Source: Albimonas marina
Lineage (GTDB): Bacteria > Pseudomonadota > Alphaproteobacteria > Rhodobacterales > Rhodobacteraceae
DNA length: 64,000 nucleotides
Direction: 5' to 3'
NCBI RefSeq assembly: GCF_029223255.1
Contig: NZ_JARHUC010000005.1
Span: 1-64,000, forward strand
Below are positions 51,480 to 60,788 of the stretch, in pieces (the stretch's first letter is position 1; every line of letters starts with the position of its first letter). A program made the translations under genes and the position numbers. Below the pieces are notes generated by a model that saw only the letters and a list, made by a program, of their open reading frames with translations, ran no database searches and was not told where the DNA came from.

Positions 51480-52709
51480 ATGCGCGGACGGGAAGCGGGA
51501 CGCGGCGACGACGCCGCGACGGCGCGGCACGGGCTGCGCGCGGTCGGCGGACGCCGCCGCGGGCTGCGCATGCTCGGCGCGGGGCTGCTGGCCGCGGCGC
51601 TCGCCGGCTGCGCCGCGGCGCCGGCCTCGGGCCCTTCGGGCGACGCGGTGCGCTCGGCGGCGGCCGACCCCCAGGCCACCGTCGCCCCCTACGCCTACAC
51701 GATCCTGACGCCCGAGGTGATCGAGCTGCTGGAGCGCTCGCGCGCCGAGCCGCCCGCCGACCTCGCCGGCCGCGGGGCCGAGGACGCGCAGGTGTTCCGG
51801 GTCGGCGACATCGTCGGCATCACCATCTGGGAGGCGGTCGAGGGCGGCCTCTTCTCGACCCAGAACAGCGAGAGCCGCGGCGCCGCCCTGCCCGTGCAGC
51901 GCATCAGCCCCGACGGCCAGATCAGCGTGCCCTACGCCGGGCGCATCCGCGCCGCCGGCCGCACGCCCGAGGCGGTGGGCGACGCGATCGTGCGCGCCCT
52001 CGCCGGAAAGGCGATCGAGCCGCAGGTGATCGTCACCATCGACCAGTCCCCCGTCTCCACCGTCACCGTGCTGGGCGACGCCATCGGCAAGCCCGGCCGG
52101 GTGAAGCTGAACGGGGTGGGGGAGCGGGTGCTCGACGTCATCGCGGCCTCGGGCGGCTCCAAGCCGCCGGCGCACCGCACCCTGATCCGCCTGACCCGCG
52201 GCGACGTGCAGGCCGAGGCGCACCTCGCCCGCATCCTGCGCGAGCCGGCGCAGAACGTGCGCGTGCGCTCCGGCGACGTGATCGCGGCCCTCGACATCGG
52301 GCAGAGCTTCACCGCGCTGGGCGCCGCCGGGCGCCCGCGCCGCATCGCCTTCTCGACCGAGGTGGTGACCCTCGACCAGGCCATCGCCGAGGCCGGCGGG
52401 CTCGACGACAACCGCGCCGATCCGCGCTCGGTCTTCGTCTTCCGCTACGAGAATCCCGAGGTCGCCATGGCCCTCGCCGGCCCCTCGGCCGCGCCGGCGC
52501 CGGGCACGGCCCTGTCGCCGATCGTCTACGGGCTCGACCTGTCGGACCCGGGCTCGTTCTTCCTCGCCCGGCGCTTCGCGATGGAGGACGGGGACATCGT
52601 CTACACCGCCAACTCCGACCTCGCGCAGGCGGGCAAGGTGCTGCAGGTGGTCGACAAGGCCCTGTCGCCGACGACTCAGACCCTGCGTCTGCTGAACACG
52701 CTGGACTGA
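51480..52709 (+). CDS. Outer-membrane polysaccharide export lipoprotein, Wza/KpsD-like
   Basis: This 409-aa protein begins with a basic, Arg-rich n-region and a lipobox (LLAAALAGC, Cys44). It then has a Poly_export domain (FRVGDIVGITIWEAVEGG, IRAAGRTPEAV), SLBB domains (VTVLGDAIGKPGRVKLNG, VTLDQAIAEAGGLDDN) and a C-terminal stretch. The 44-residue leader is long; an in-frame ATG at codon 31 could give a shorter signal, but GGGAGATCTGCC before 51480 favours the long form. It forms the outer-membrane exit channel for the polysaccharide exported by KpsMTE. Confidence 0.93.
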   Translation: MRGREAGRGDDAATARHGLRAVGGRRRGLRMLGAGLLAAALAGCAAAPASGPSGDAVRSAAADPQATVAPYAYTILTPEVIELLERSRAEPPADLAGRGAEDAQVFRVGDIVGITIWEAVEGGLFSTQNSESRGAALPVQRISPDGQISVPYAGRIRAAGRTPEAVGDAIVRALAGKAIEPQVIVTIDQSPVSTVTVLGDAIGKPGRVKLNGVGERVLDVIAASGGSKPPAHRTLIRLTRGDVQAEAHLARILREPAQNVRVRSGDVIAALDIGQSFTALGAAGRPRRIAFSTEVVTLDQAIAEAGGLDDNRADPRSVFVFRYENPEVAMALAGPSAAPAPGTALSPIVYGLDLSDPGSFFLARRFAMEDGDIVYTANSDLAQAGKVLQVVDKALSPTTQTLRLLNTLD

Positions 52710-52752
52710 GGCCGGGGCGCTGAAGCCCCTGCCTACGCCTACCCAGATATCG

Positions 52753-52782
52753 AACGCCGCGGGCCCCGCCCGCGGCGTTTTC
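52753..52782 (+). terminator. Terminator of the wza-like gene
   Basis: AACGCCGCGGG and CCCGCGGCGTT pair perfectly around a five-base loop, followed by TTCC. A classical intrinsic terminator 43 bases after the stop. Confidence 0.85.
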
Positions 52783-52958
52783 CGTTCCAACCGCCCCCGC
52801 GCCTCGCCTTCCGCCGCCCGCCGAATACGCTTCGCGCGGCCCCGGAGCGCCGGGGTGGGCGGGCGGGAGGCGCGTCGGGGCCGCGCGGGGCGCCGCGGGC
52901 GCCCGGGTGGAGGGGGAGAGGGGACGCGCCGGCTTGGGGCCGCCGCGGGGGCCCGGCC

Positions 52959-54314
52959 TCAGGCGGCCGGGTGCGCGGCCTCGAAGGCCACGTCGGCGTC
53001 GCGGCGGCGCACCGGCAGGCGGGGGGGCGCCGTGACGAAGGCGCCCGGCTCGTTCACCTCGCCCGCGGCCACCCGGCGCACGATCTCCTTCGCGGCCAGC
53101 GCCCGGCCGGCGGGGTTGTAGAACGACCCCTTCACCTGGATCGTGTCCGCCAGCACCTTCATCAGGTCCGCGGCCAGGTTCGCGTCCACCGGCTCCGGCG
53201 CCGTCCAGAAGCTCGCCAGCGGCCCCTGGTGGGTCAGGCCCGGCATGTCGTAGACCGCCGGCCCCAGCGCCAGCGTCGGCGTCCCCGCCCGGATCGCGTG
53301 CAGCCCCACGGTCGAGTTCACCGACAGCGCCCCGTTGGCGTGGACCAGCAGCGCCTCGAGGTCGCCGCCGTCGATGGCGATCACCCGATCCGCCACCCCC
53401 GCCTCCTTCGCCAGCCGCTTCACCAGGCCCGGCCAGTTCTCCTGCCCGTTGTCCAGCGGGTGCAGCTTGAACACCAGCCGGTGCTCCGCCGCCGCGTGGC
53501 GCGCGAAGGAGGCGATGGCCTCGGCGATGGGCTGGGCGAGCGTGTCGTAGGGGGAGTTGTCGCGCAGCTGGTAGTCCGCCTCGATCTGCAGCGCGAACAG
53601 GTGATAGGGCCAGTCGCCCGCCACGCAGCGCGCCACCACCGCGTCGGCCTCCCGCTTCAGCCGGTCGCCGCGCATCAGGCGGGGGATCCAGCTGGGGTAG
53701 TCGGTCAGCGGGTGATAGCGCTTGTCCATGTCGAAGAACGGCCAGGGCCAGCAGAACAGCGCGTTGACCAGGTTGAACAGCAGCTCGTCCGTCGCCTCGC
53801 GGATGAAGGAATGCGCATAGCGCGTGCCCAGCGGCGGCTTCTCGACGATCGCCTCGGCGAGCGCGCGGATCGTGGCGGGATCGTTGGGGAAGTGCGAATA
53901 GGCCCCCATCCCCCGCCGCTCCAGCGTCAGCCAGTCGGGGCGCAGGTAGCCGAACTCGACCGCGTGGCAGGGGATGCCGCGGCGCTCGGCCTCCTCGGCG
54001 GCGACCACGTGATAGGGCAGCCGGTCGGCGTAGTAGAGGACGTCGGTGATCCCCTCGGCGTCGAGGTAGCGCCCCAGCCAGCTCCGCCAGCCGCCCAGCG
54101 TGCCGCGGTAGTTGTCCGCGCCCCGGCGTCGCCAGGTCAGCCAGTCGGCGGCGCTGAGGTTGATGCGGCGGGTCTCGTGGCCCTGCGCCTCGAAGGCGGC
54201 GGCGAGCTCGCGCCAGAACACCGTCGGCGGGCCCTGCAGGAACAGCACGCGCCGGGCCCGGGTTCTGCGGCCCTGCGGACCGCCCGCCTTGACTGCGGCC
54301 TTGACTGCGGCCAT
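52959..54314 (-). CDS. KpsS-like capsule polysaccharide Kdo transferase, copy 1
   Basis: This 451-aa protein has the capsule-synthesis (KpsS/KpsC-like) signatures HAVEFGYLRPDWLTLE, FKLHPLDNGQENW and LLVHANGALSVNSTVGLHA. KpsS-type enzymes add beta-Kdo residues from CMP-Kdo to the lipid anchor of ABC-exported capsules on the cytoplasmic side. That fits the KpsMTE genes nearby. It has a shared core with the neighbouring divergent gene, its paralogue, from which it differs in a roughly 30-residue basic N-terminus and a longer C-terminus. Confidence 0.88.
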   Translation of the reverse strand: MAAVKAAVKAGGPQGRRTRARRVLFLQGPPTVFWRELAAAFEAQGHETRRINLSAADWLTWRRRGADNYRGTLGGWRSWLGRYLDAEGITDVLYYADRLPYHVVAAEEAERRGIPCHAVEFGYLRPDWLTLERRGMGAYSHFPNDPATIRALAEAIVEKPPLGTRYAHSFIREATDELLFNLVNALFCWPWPFFDMDKRYHPLTDYPSWIPRLMRGDRLKREADAVVARCVAGDWPYHLFALQIEADYQLRDNSPYDTLAQPIAEAIASFARHAAAEHRLVFKLHPLDNGQENWPGLVKRLAKEAGVADRVIAIDGGDLEALLVHANGALSVNSTVGLHAIRAGTPTLALGPAVYDMPGLTHQGPLASFWTAPEPVDANLAADLMKVLADTIQVKGSFYNPAGRALAAKEIVRRVAAGEVNEPGAFVTAPPRLPVRRRDADVAFEAAHPAA

Positions 54315-54506
54315 GCGCCTGCCCTCTCCGCTGCGGTCTGCGCTCCGCCGCGGGCGACGGCCCCCGGCGGTGGCAGGGGCTAGGCTGCGCGCCGCGCCAA
54401 GTCAATGCGCAGGCCCCCGCCCGCCCCCTTGCGCCCCGCCCCGCGCCCGTGCAGACCGAGGCCGCGCCGTCCCCCCGGCGCCGCGGACCACGGGAGAGAT
54501 CGAGCG

Positions 54507-55721
54507 ATGGGCGAGCGTTGCGCGCTGCTGCTGCAGGGGCCCTCCTCCCCGTTCTTCTCGCATCTGGGCGATGCGCTGGAGGCGCGGGGCGCGCGCGTCC
54601 TGCGCCTGCACCTCTCCCCCGGCGACGCCCTGTTCTGGCGGCGCGGGGGCGGGCGCTCCTACCGCGGATCGTTCGACGACTGGCCCCGGTACGTCGCCGA
54701 TTTCATGGCGCGGGAGGGGGTCACCGACCTCGTGCTGCTGGGCGACAACCGCCCCCTGCACCGCCCCGCGGTGGACCGGGCGAAGGCGACGGGCGTGCGC
54801 GTCCACCATGTCGAGCTGGGCTACGTCCGCCCCGACTGGCTGACGGTCGAGCCCGACGGCGGCGGCGCCGCGGCCCCCTTCCCCACGGACTGGGCGGCGA
54901 TCGAGGCGCTGGCCGCCCGCGGCGAGCTCCCGCAGGAGCGCCGCCTCTACCGCTCCTCCTTCGCGGCCTACGCGGCGATGGACGTGGCGTGGAACCTCAC
55001 GAACCTCGCGCTCTCCTGGGCGACGCACCCCGGCTATCGCCGGCACCAGACCTGGCATCCGCTGGCGGAATACGGCGGCTTCCTGTGGAAGATGCTGCGC
55101 GCCCGCCGCGACCGGACCCACGCGGCCGCGGTCTGGGAGGCGTGGGCGGCCGACGACGCCCCCCTGTTCCTCTTCCCCCTGCAGCTGCGCACCGACTTCC
55201 AGATCCGCGCCCACGGCCCCGACCCCGACCTGCGGGAGACGGCGAAGGCCGTGGTGCGCAGCTTCGCCCTGCACGCCCCGCCCTCGGCCCGCCTGCTGGT
55301 CAAGGAGCATCCGATGGACAACGGCCTGACTCCCTGGCGGCGCCTGCTGCGGGGCGTCGCGGCGCGGCACGGGGCCGAGGCGCGGGTCGAGGCGATCGAC
55401 GGCGGCGACCTCTCGGTCCTGCTCGGGCGCGCGGCGGGGCTGGTCACGGTGAACTCCACCGTCGGCCTCTCGGCCCTGCGCCGCGGCGTGCCGGTGAAGC
55501 TGCTGGGCCGGGCGATCTTCGACCGCGAGGGGCTGGTCGACCCCCAGCCCCTCGACGCCTTCTGGCACGCCCCCCGGCCGCCCGAGCCCGGCCGGGCCGA
55601 CACGTTCCTCAAGGCGCTCGCCTGGACGAGCCTCGTGCGCGGGAATTTCGACGGCACGGGCGCGGCGGAGGGCGCGGCGAACCTCGCCGAGCGCATCCTC
55701 GCCCCCCGCCGCCACCCCTGA
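54507..55721 (+). CDS. KpsS-like capsule polysaccharide Kdo transferase, copy 2
   Basis: This 404-aa protein shares the block pattern of the divergent copy: HHVELGYVRPDWLTVE, VKEHPMDNGLTPW, EAIDGGDLSVLL and LVTVNSTVGLSALRRGVPV. It is thus a paralogue acting in the cytoplasm on the capsule lipid anchor. GGGAGAGATCGAGCG precedes the ATG. The two genes start 192 bases apart and face away from each other, so they could add different Kdo linkages or extend the linker alternately (inference). Confidence 0.87.
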   Translation: MGERCALLLQGPSSPFFSHLGDALEARGARVLRLHLSPGDALFWRRGGGRSYRGSFDDWPRYVADFMAREGVTDLVLLGDNRPLHRPAVDRAKATGVRVHHVELGYVRPDWLTVEPDGGGAAAPFPTDWAAIEALAARGELPQERRLYRSSFAAYAAMDVAWNLTNLALSWATHPGYRRHQTWHPLAEYGGFLWKMLRARRDRTHAAAVWEAWAADDAPLFLFPLQLRTDFQIRAHGPDPDLRETAKAVVRSFALHAPPSARLLVKEHPMDNGLTPWRRLLRGVAARHGAEARVEAIDGGDLSVLLGRAAGLVTVNSTVGLSALRRGVPVKLLGRAIFDREGLVDPQPLDAFWHAPRPPEPGRADTFLKALAWTSLVRGNFDGTGAAEGAANLAERILAPRRHP

Positions 55722-55727
55722 AAGAAA

Positions 55728-55761
55728 AGGGGCGCCCGCGCCTTCCGGCCCGGACGCCCCG
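55728..55761 (-). terminator. Terminator of the SIMPL-domain gene
   Basis: On the minus strand an imperfect G+C-rich hairpin (GGGGCG paired with CGCCCC at its base, inner GGCC/GGCC) is followed by CCTTTTCTTTC. It lies 24 bases after the stop codon of the minus-strand gene; the plus-strand gene ends at its other side. Confidence 0.65.
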
Positions 55762-55785
55762 TCGCATGCGGGAGCGCGCGTCAGC

Positions 55786-56904
55786 TCACTGGCACAGCTC
55801 CACCGTCGCGGTCACCGAAGCGCGCAGCTCCTGGCTGCCCTCGGCGATGGGCATGTCGGCCATCGAGGCCTCGCCCACCGCCGCGCGGGCGAACATCGGC
55901 CGCGGGCCGGGGCGGTAGACGCCGGTCTCGCTCAGCTCCAGGATCGCGCCGACGCGGGCGCCGGCGGCCTCGGCCAGCAGGTCGGCGCGCGCGAGCGCCG
56001 CCTTCACCGCCGCGGCGCGGGCCTTCTCCAGCCGCTCGTCCTCGTCCGAAACCGCGAAGGTCACGCCCGAGATCCGGGTCGCCCCCGCCTCGGTCGCCGC
56101 GGTCGCGAGCTTGCCGAAGGCCGAGACGTCATGCAGCGTCACCGCGAGGCTCGAGCCCGCCTCCCAGGCCACGATCTCCGGGGCGCGGTCGCGCTCCGAG
56201 CGGTCGTAGACCGGGTTCAGCGAGACCTGGGTGGTCGAGACGTCCGTCTTCTCGACGCCGGCCGCCAGCACCGCGTCGAGCAGCGCCTGCGTCGCCTCCG
56301 AGGCGTCGTTCAGCGCCTGCCCCGGCTGCTCGGCGCGGGCGTCGGCGCCGAAGGTGACCTGCAGCACGTCGGGGGTCGCGGTCTCGATCCCCTCGCCCTC
56401 GACCATCAGCCGGCCGCGGCATTCCTCGACCGCGCGCTTCGCGGGCTTCTCGGCGGGGCGGGCGACGGGGGCCGGGGCGGGCTTGGGCGCGGGCTGCTGG
56501 GCCGGCTGGGCCTGGGCCAGCTCGATCTTCTGGGCCAGCGCCTGGTTCGCCTCCATCGCCTTGCCGATGCGCGCGTCCAGGTCCTCGCTCTCGCGCCCGG
56601 CCTGCTTGATCGCCTTCTCCAGCCGGTCGGCGGCGGCGTCGGCCTGGTCGAGCCATTCCTCGCGCGCCTCGCGCCGCATCTCCTTCTTCTCCGCCTTGCC
56701 CGAGGCCTCGGCCAGGGGCTGGGCCGCGAAGGCCGGGACGGCGAGCGCCACGGACGACGCCAGCAGCGCCGCCACGGCGATCACCGACAGCATCGAGGGC
56801 GCGTAGGTCGCCTGCCGCGCCAGGGCGCGGGAGCGGCGGATGGCGCGGGGCGCCGGCGCGGGTCGGTCGCCGGTCGTGCGAGGGGGTTTAGCCGGGGGGG
56901 TCAT
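55786..56904 (-). CDS. SIMPL (DUF541) domain protein with coiled-coil insert, 372 aa
   Basis: The N-terminus has a membrane/signal segment (residues about 36-61, SVIAVAALLASSVALAVPAFA). Residues about 70-150 form a charged, helical region (KKEMRREAREEWLDQADAAA) followed by a Pro/Ala/Lys linker. The SIMPL domain spans about residues 165-372: VEGEGIETATPDVLQVTFGA, STTQVSLNPVYD, TRISGVTFAVSDEDERLEKA and AALARADLLAEAAGARVG. SIMPL proteins are periplasmic and poorly understood; some aid oxidative or membrane stress. The coiled-coil insert is unusual. GGAGGAGCGTCC precedes the ATG. Confidence 0.85.
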   Translation of the reverse strand: MTPPAKPPRTTGDRPAPAPRAIRRSRALARQATYAPSMLSVIAVAALLASSVALAVPAFAAQPLAEASGKAEKKEMRREAREEWLDQADAAADRLEKAIKQAGRESEDLDARIGKAMEANQALAQKIELAQAQPAQQPAPKPAPAPVARPAEKPAKRAVEECRGRLMVEGEGIETATPDVLQVTFGADARAEQPGQALNDASEATQALLDAVLAAGVEKTDVSTTQVSLNPVYDRSERDRAPEIVAWEAGSSLAVTLHDVSAFGKLATAATEAGATRISGVTFAVSDEDERLEKARAAAVKAALARADLLAEAAGARVGAILELSETGVYRPGPRPMFARAAVGEASMADMPIAEGSQELRASVTATVELCQ

Positions 56905-57015
56905 GGACGCTCCTCCTGTCCGTTTCGGGTCCCGCACCTAGGCCTGCACGGGCGCAGGCGCGTGGCCGGAAGGGGTCGATTCCGTGGCGCCGCGCCGGGC
57001 GCCATCATACGGAAA

Positions 57016-57038
57016 AGGCCCCCGCGATGCGGGGGCCT
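57016..57038 (-). terminator. Terminator of dnaJ
   Basis: AGGCCCCCGC and GCGGGGGCCT pair around a three-base loop and are followed by TTTTCC on the minus strand, 35 bases beyond the dnaJ stop. A strong intrinsic terminator. Confidence 0.88.
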
Positions 57039-57072
57039 GTCTCGAACGTTCCAGCGGCGCGGTTCCGTCGCC

Positions 57073-58227
57073 TCAGCCGGTCATCCCGTCCCAGAAGGAC
57101 TTCACCTTCGAGAAAAAGTCGGTGGTGCCGGGGGAGTTGTCCTTGCCCGCCGCCTCGAACTCCTTCAGCAGCTCCTTCTGCCGGGCGGTCAGGTTCACCG
57201 GCGTCTCCACCGCAAGCTCGAGGTAGAGGTCGCCGCGACGCCCGCCGCGCAGCGTGGGCATGCCCTTCTCGCGCAGGCGCAGCTGCTTGCCCGCCTGCAC
57301 GCCCGAGGGAACCTTCACGCGGCTGCGGCCGCCGTCGATCAGCGGCGCCTCGATCTCCCCGCCCAGCGCGGCGGTGGTCATCGGCACCGGGATCCGGCAG
57401 TGCAGGTCCGGCCCCTCCCGCTCGAAGATCGGGTGGGGGGAGACCTCGATGAAGATGTAGAGGTCGCCCGACGGCCCGCCCATCACGCCGGCCTCGCCCT
57501 CGCCCGCCAGGCGGATGCGGGTGCCCGTCTCCACCCCCGCGGGGATGTTCACGTTCAGGCGGCGATCCTTCTGCACGCGGGTCGCGCCGTTGCAGACCTT
57601 GCACGGGTTCTTCACGACCGAGCCGCGGCCCGCGCAGGTCGGGCAGGTCCGCTCGATGGTGAAGAAGCCCTGCTGGGCGCGCACCTTGCCCAGCCCCGAG
57701 CAGGTCGGGCAGGAGGTCGGCTGCGCGCCGCCCTCGGCGCCGGTGCCCGAGCAGGCGTCGCACTGGACCGAGCCGGGGACGTTGATCGTCTCGGTCTTGC
57801 CCTTGAAGGCGTCTTCCAGCGTGACGCGCAGGTTGTAGCGCAGGTCCGAGCCGCGCGCGGCCCCGCCGCGGCGCCGCGCGCCGCCGCGCTGGCCGCCCAT
57901 GAAGTCGCCGAACAGGTCCTCGAACACGTCCGAGAAGGCCGAGCCGAAGTCGCCCTGCCCCGGGCCGCCGCCCGGCCGGAAGCCGCCGCCGCCCATGCCG
58001 CCGTCGAAGGCGGCGTGGCCGAACTGGTCGTAGGCGGCCTTCTTCTGGGGGTCCTTGAGGTGGTCGTAGGCCTCGTTGACCTCCTTGAACTTCGCCTCGG
58101 CGCCCGCGTCGTCGGGGTTGCGGTCGGGGTGAAGCTCCTTGGCCTTCTTGCGATAGGCCTTCTTGATCTCGTCTTCCGAGGCGCCCTTGGACAGGCCCAG
58201 CACCTCGTAGAAATCCCGTTTGGACAT
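57073..58227 (-). CDS. dnaJ: Chaperone protein DnaJ
   Basis: This 384-aa co-chaperone stimulates DnaK's ATPase. It has the J domain with HPD (KELHPDRNP), a Gly/Phe-rich linker ([15 protein letters not shown]), four zinc-finger repeats ([32 protein letters not shown]) and the C-terminal substrate-binding domain. The last repeat lacks the final Gly of the CxxCxGxG consensus. It follows dnaK by 212 bases on the same strand, with a hairpin between them. Confidence 0.97.
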   Translation of the reverse strand: MSKRDFYEVLGLSKGASEDEIKKAYRKKAKELHPDRNPDDAGAEAKFKEVNEAYDHLKDPQKKAAYDQFGHAAFDGGMGGGGFRPGGGPGQGDFGSAFSDVFEDLFGDFMGGQRGGARRRGGAARGSDLRYNLRVTLEDAFKGKTETINVPGSVQCDACSGTGAEGGAQPTSCPTCSGLGKVRAQQGFFTIERTCPTCAGRGSVVKNPCKVCNGATRVQKDRRLNVNIPAGVETGTRIRLAGEGEAGVMGGPSGDLYIFIEVSPHPIFEREGPDLHCRIPVPMTTAALGGEIEAPLIDGGRSRVKVPSGVQAGKQLRLREKGMPTLRGGRRGDLYLELAVETPVNLTARQKELLKEFEAAGKDNSPGTTDFFSKVKSFWDGMTG

Positions 58228-58390
58228 TCCTGGGGTCTCTCCCGTCTAGCCGGTCCGTCGCGGTCCGCGTGGCGGTCGGCCCGCCCCGCCCGCGCCGGGC
58301 CCGCCAGGGGCGGGAAACCGGGAGGCGTCGGGGCCGAAGGTCCACCGGCACGCCGCGCGGGTCAAGCGCGCATGCCCAATTTCACGCAAC

Positions 58391-58415
58391 GGCCCCGCCC
58401 CTTCGGGGCGGGGCC
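58391..58415 (-). terminator. Hairpin between dnaK and dnaJ
   Basis: GGCCCCGCCCC and GGGGCGGGGCC pair around a three-base loop 25 bases after dnaK. No long T-run follows on the minus strand, so it may only partly terminate, lowering dnaJ relative to dnaK. Confidence 0.55.
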
Positions 58416-58439
58416 GCGCATCGCGTCGGACCGCAGGCC

Positions 58440-60365
58440 TCAGCTGGCCTTGCGATCGTCGTCCTTGTCCTCGGTGAACTCGGCGTCCACCACGTCGTCG
58501 CCGTCCTTGGCCGCGTCGCGCGCGGCGGCCTCCTGGGCGGCGGCCTGCTCGGCCTCGGACGAGGCCTTGTAGATCGCCTCGCCCAGCTTCATGGACGCCT
58601 CGGTCAGGGCCTGGGTCTTGGCCTTGATCTCCTCCAGGTCCTCGCCCTCGATGGCCTTCTTCAGGTCGTCGATGGCGGTCTGGATGGCGGCCTTGGTCTC
58701 CTCGTCGACCTTGTCGCCATGCTCGGCCAGGGACTTCTCGGCGCCGTGGACCATGGACTCGGCCTGGTTGCGGGCCTCGACCATCTCACGCCGCTTCTTG
58801 TCGGCGTCGGCGTTCTCCTCGGCGTCCTTGACCATCTTCTCGATGTCGTCGTCGCTGAGGCCGCCCGAGGCCTGGATCGTGATCTTCTGCTCCTTGCCGG
58901 TCGCCTTGTCCTTGGCGCCGACCGACACGATGCCGTTGGCGTCGATGTCGAAGCTGACCTCGATCTGCGGCATGCCGCGGGGCGCGGGCGGGATGTCCTC
59001 GAGGTTGAACTGGCCCAGCAGCTTGTTGTCGGCCGCCATCTCGCGCTCGCCCTGGAAGACCCGGATGGTCACCGCCGTCTGGTTGTCGTCGGCGGTGGAG
59101 AACACCTGGGACTTCTTGGTCGGGATCGTGGTGTTGCGGTCGATCAGCCGGGTGAACACGCCGCCCAGGGTCTCGATGCCCAGCGACAGCGGGGTCACGT
59201 CCAGCAGGACCACGTCCTTCACGTCGCCCTGGAGCACGCCCGCCTGGATCGCGGCGCCCATGGCCACGACCTCGTCGGGGTTCACGCCCTTGTGCGGCTC
59301 CTTGCCGAAGAACTTGGTCACCTCCTCGATGACCTTGGGCATGCGGGTCATGCCGCCGACCAGGACCACCTCGTCGATCTCGGACTTCGAGACGCCCGCG
59401 TCCTTGATCGCCGCCTCGCAGGGCTTCAGCGTGCGCGCGATCAGGTCGCCCACGATGCTCTCGAGCTTGGCGCGCGACAGCTTCAGCACCAGGTGCAGCG
59501 GCTGACGGGTCTCGGGGTCCATCGAGATGAAGGGCTGGTTGATCTCGGTCTGGGACGAGGACGACAGCTCGATCTTCGCCTTCTCAGCCGCCTCCTTGAG
59601 GCGCTGAAGCGCGAGACGGTCCTTGGTCAGGTCGACGCCGGACTGCTTCTTGAACTCCTCGGCGAGGTACTCGACGATGCGCATGTCGAAGTCTTCGCCG
59701 CCCAGGAAGGTGTCGCCGTTGGTCGACTTCACCTCGAACAGGCCGTCGTCGATCTCGAGGATCGAGATGTCGAAGGTGCCGCCGCCGAGGTCATAGACCG
59801 CGATGGTCTTGCCCTCTTTCTTGTCGAGCCCGTAGGCGAGCGCGGCCGCCGTCGGCTCGTTGATGATGCGCAGCACTTCCAGGCCGGCGATCTTGCCGGC
59901 GTCCTTGGTGGCCTGGCGCTGGGAGTCGTTGAAGTAGGCGGGGACGGTGATGACCGCCTTCTCGACCTTCTCGCCCAGGTACGACTCGGCCGTCTCCTTC
60001 ATCTTCTGAAGGATGTAGGCGGAGACCTGCGAGGGCGAATACTTCTCGCCGCGGGCCTCGACCCAGGCGTCGCCGTTCTTGCCCTCGACGATCTTGTAGG
60101 GGACCATCCCCTTGTCCTTCTCCACCGCCTTGTCGGTGTACCGGCGCCCGATCAGGCGCTTGACGGCGAAGAGGGTGTTTTCCGGGTTGGTGACCGCCTG
60201 GCGCTTGGCCGGCTGGCCCACCAGGCGCTCGTCCTCGGTGAAGGCCACCATCGAGGGGGTGGTGCGCGCGCCCTCGGAGTTCTCGATCACCTTCGCGGTC
60301 GAGCCATCCATGATGGCGACGCAGGAGTTGGTGGTCCCGAGGTCGATGCCAATGACTTTCGACAT
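58440..60365 (-). CDS. dnaK: Chaperone protein DnaK (Hsp70)
   Basis: This 641-aa ATP-dependent chaperone is complete. It begins [20 protein letters not shown], contains the phosphate and adenosine motifs [18 protein letters not shown] and [13 protein letters not shown], and the substrate-binding segment [13 protein letters not shown]. It ends in an Asp/Glu-rich tail typical of alphaproteobacterial DnaK. The ATG at 60365 is chosen because it starts the conserved sequence and follows GAAAGGACGTC. A heat-shock promoter lies about 140 bases upstream. Confidence 0.98.
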   Translation of the reverse strand: MSKVIGIDLGTTNSCVAIMDGSTAKVIENSEGARTTPSMVAFTEDERLVGQPAKRQAVTNPENTLFAVKRLIGRRYTDKAVEKDKGMVPYKIVEGKNGDAWVEARGEKYSPSQVSAYILQKMKETAESYLGEKVEKAVITVPAYFNDSQRQATKDAGKIAGLEVLRIINEPTAAALAYGLDKKEGKTIAVYDLGGGTFDISILEIDDGLFEVKSTNGDTFLGGEDFDMRIVEYLAEEFKKQSGVDLTKDRLALQRLKEAAEKAKIELSSSSQTEINQPFISMDPETRQPLHLVLKLSRAKLESIVGDLIARTLKPCEAAIKDAGVSKSEIDEVVLVGGMTRMPKVIEEVTKFFGKEPHKGVNPDEVVAMGAAIQAGVLQGDVKDVVLLDVTPLSLGIETLGGVFTRLIDRNTTIPTKKSQVFSTADDNQTAVTIRVFQGEREMAADNKLLGQFNLEDIPPAPRGMPQIEVSFDIDANGIVSVGAKDKATGKEQKITIQASGGLSDDDIEKMVKDAEENADADKKRREMVEARNQAESMVHGAEKSLAEHGDKVDEETKAAIQTAIDDLKKAIEGEDLEEIKAKTQALTEASMKLGEAIYKASSEAEQAAAQEAAARDAAKDGDDVVDAEFTEDKDDDRKAS

Positions 60366-60507
60366 AGCGACGTCCTTTCGTTCGGCGATGTGAGAGGGTC
60401 GGGTCCGACTGCGGCCCCCGCCCTCGATCCCAGCGCCCCGTCCCCGGTCTCCCCCCTGGCCGAGGCCTGCGAGGATCACGAAAAGCGGAGCGCGACGTTC
60501 GGGGCGG

Positions 60508-60536
60508 ATATAGGCGCCAACCGACGGGGCTGCAAG
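60508..60536 (-). promoter_or_regulatory. dnaK: Heat-shock (sigma-32/RpoH-type) promoter of dnaK
   Basis: On the minus strand CTTGCAG (60530-60536) and CCTATAT (60508-60514) are separated by 15 bases, close to the RpoH consensus CTTGAAA-N11-16-CCCATNT as used in alphaproteobacteria. The start point would lie about 135 bases before the dnaK ATG, leaving a long leader. Confidence 0.7.
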
Positions 60537-60788
60537 CGAAGGAGAGGGCGGAAAGCATGTCTCCGGCGCCCCGAAGCGGCGCCCTGCCGCAGGCCGCCGC
60601 GCCCCCTGCCGCCGGCCGGCGCCCGGTTCCGCCCCGCGGCGCGGCAGGGGACGGCCGCGACGCGCCGCGGCCGGGGCCCATGAGCGCCCTTCGGGCGGGC
60701 CCGACCGCGTCGCGCGGAGCGCCGGCGAGGCGCCGACGCCGTCTCCGCCGAGGCAGGCCTCAAGCGGCCGGCGACCCCGCCGCCCGCC
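60537..60788. other. Gene-free stretch upstream of dnaK
   Basis: Between the dnaK promoter and the next minus-strand gene, only G+C-rich sequence without motifs, hairpins or ribosome sites is seen. Confidence 0.35.
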
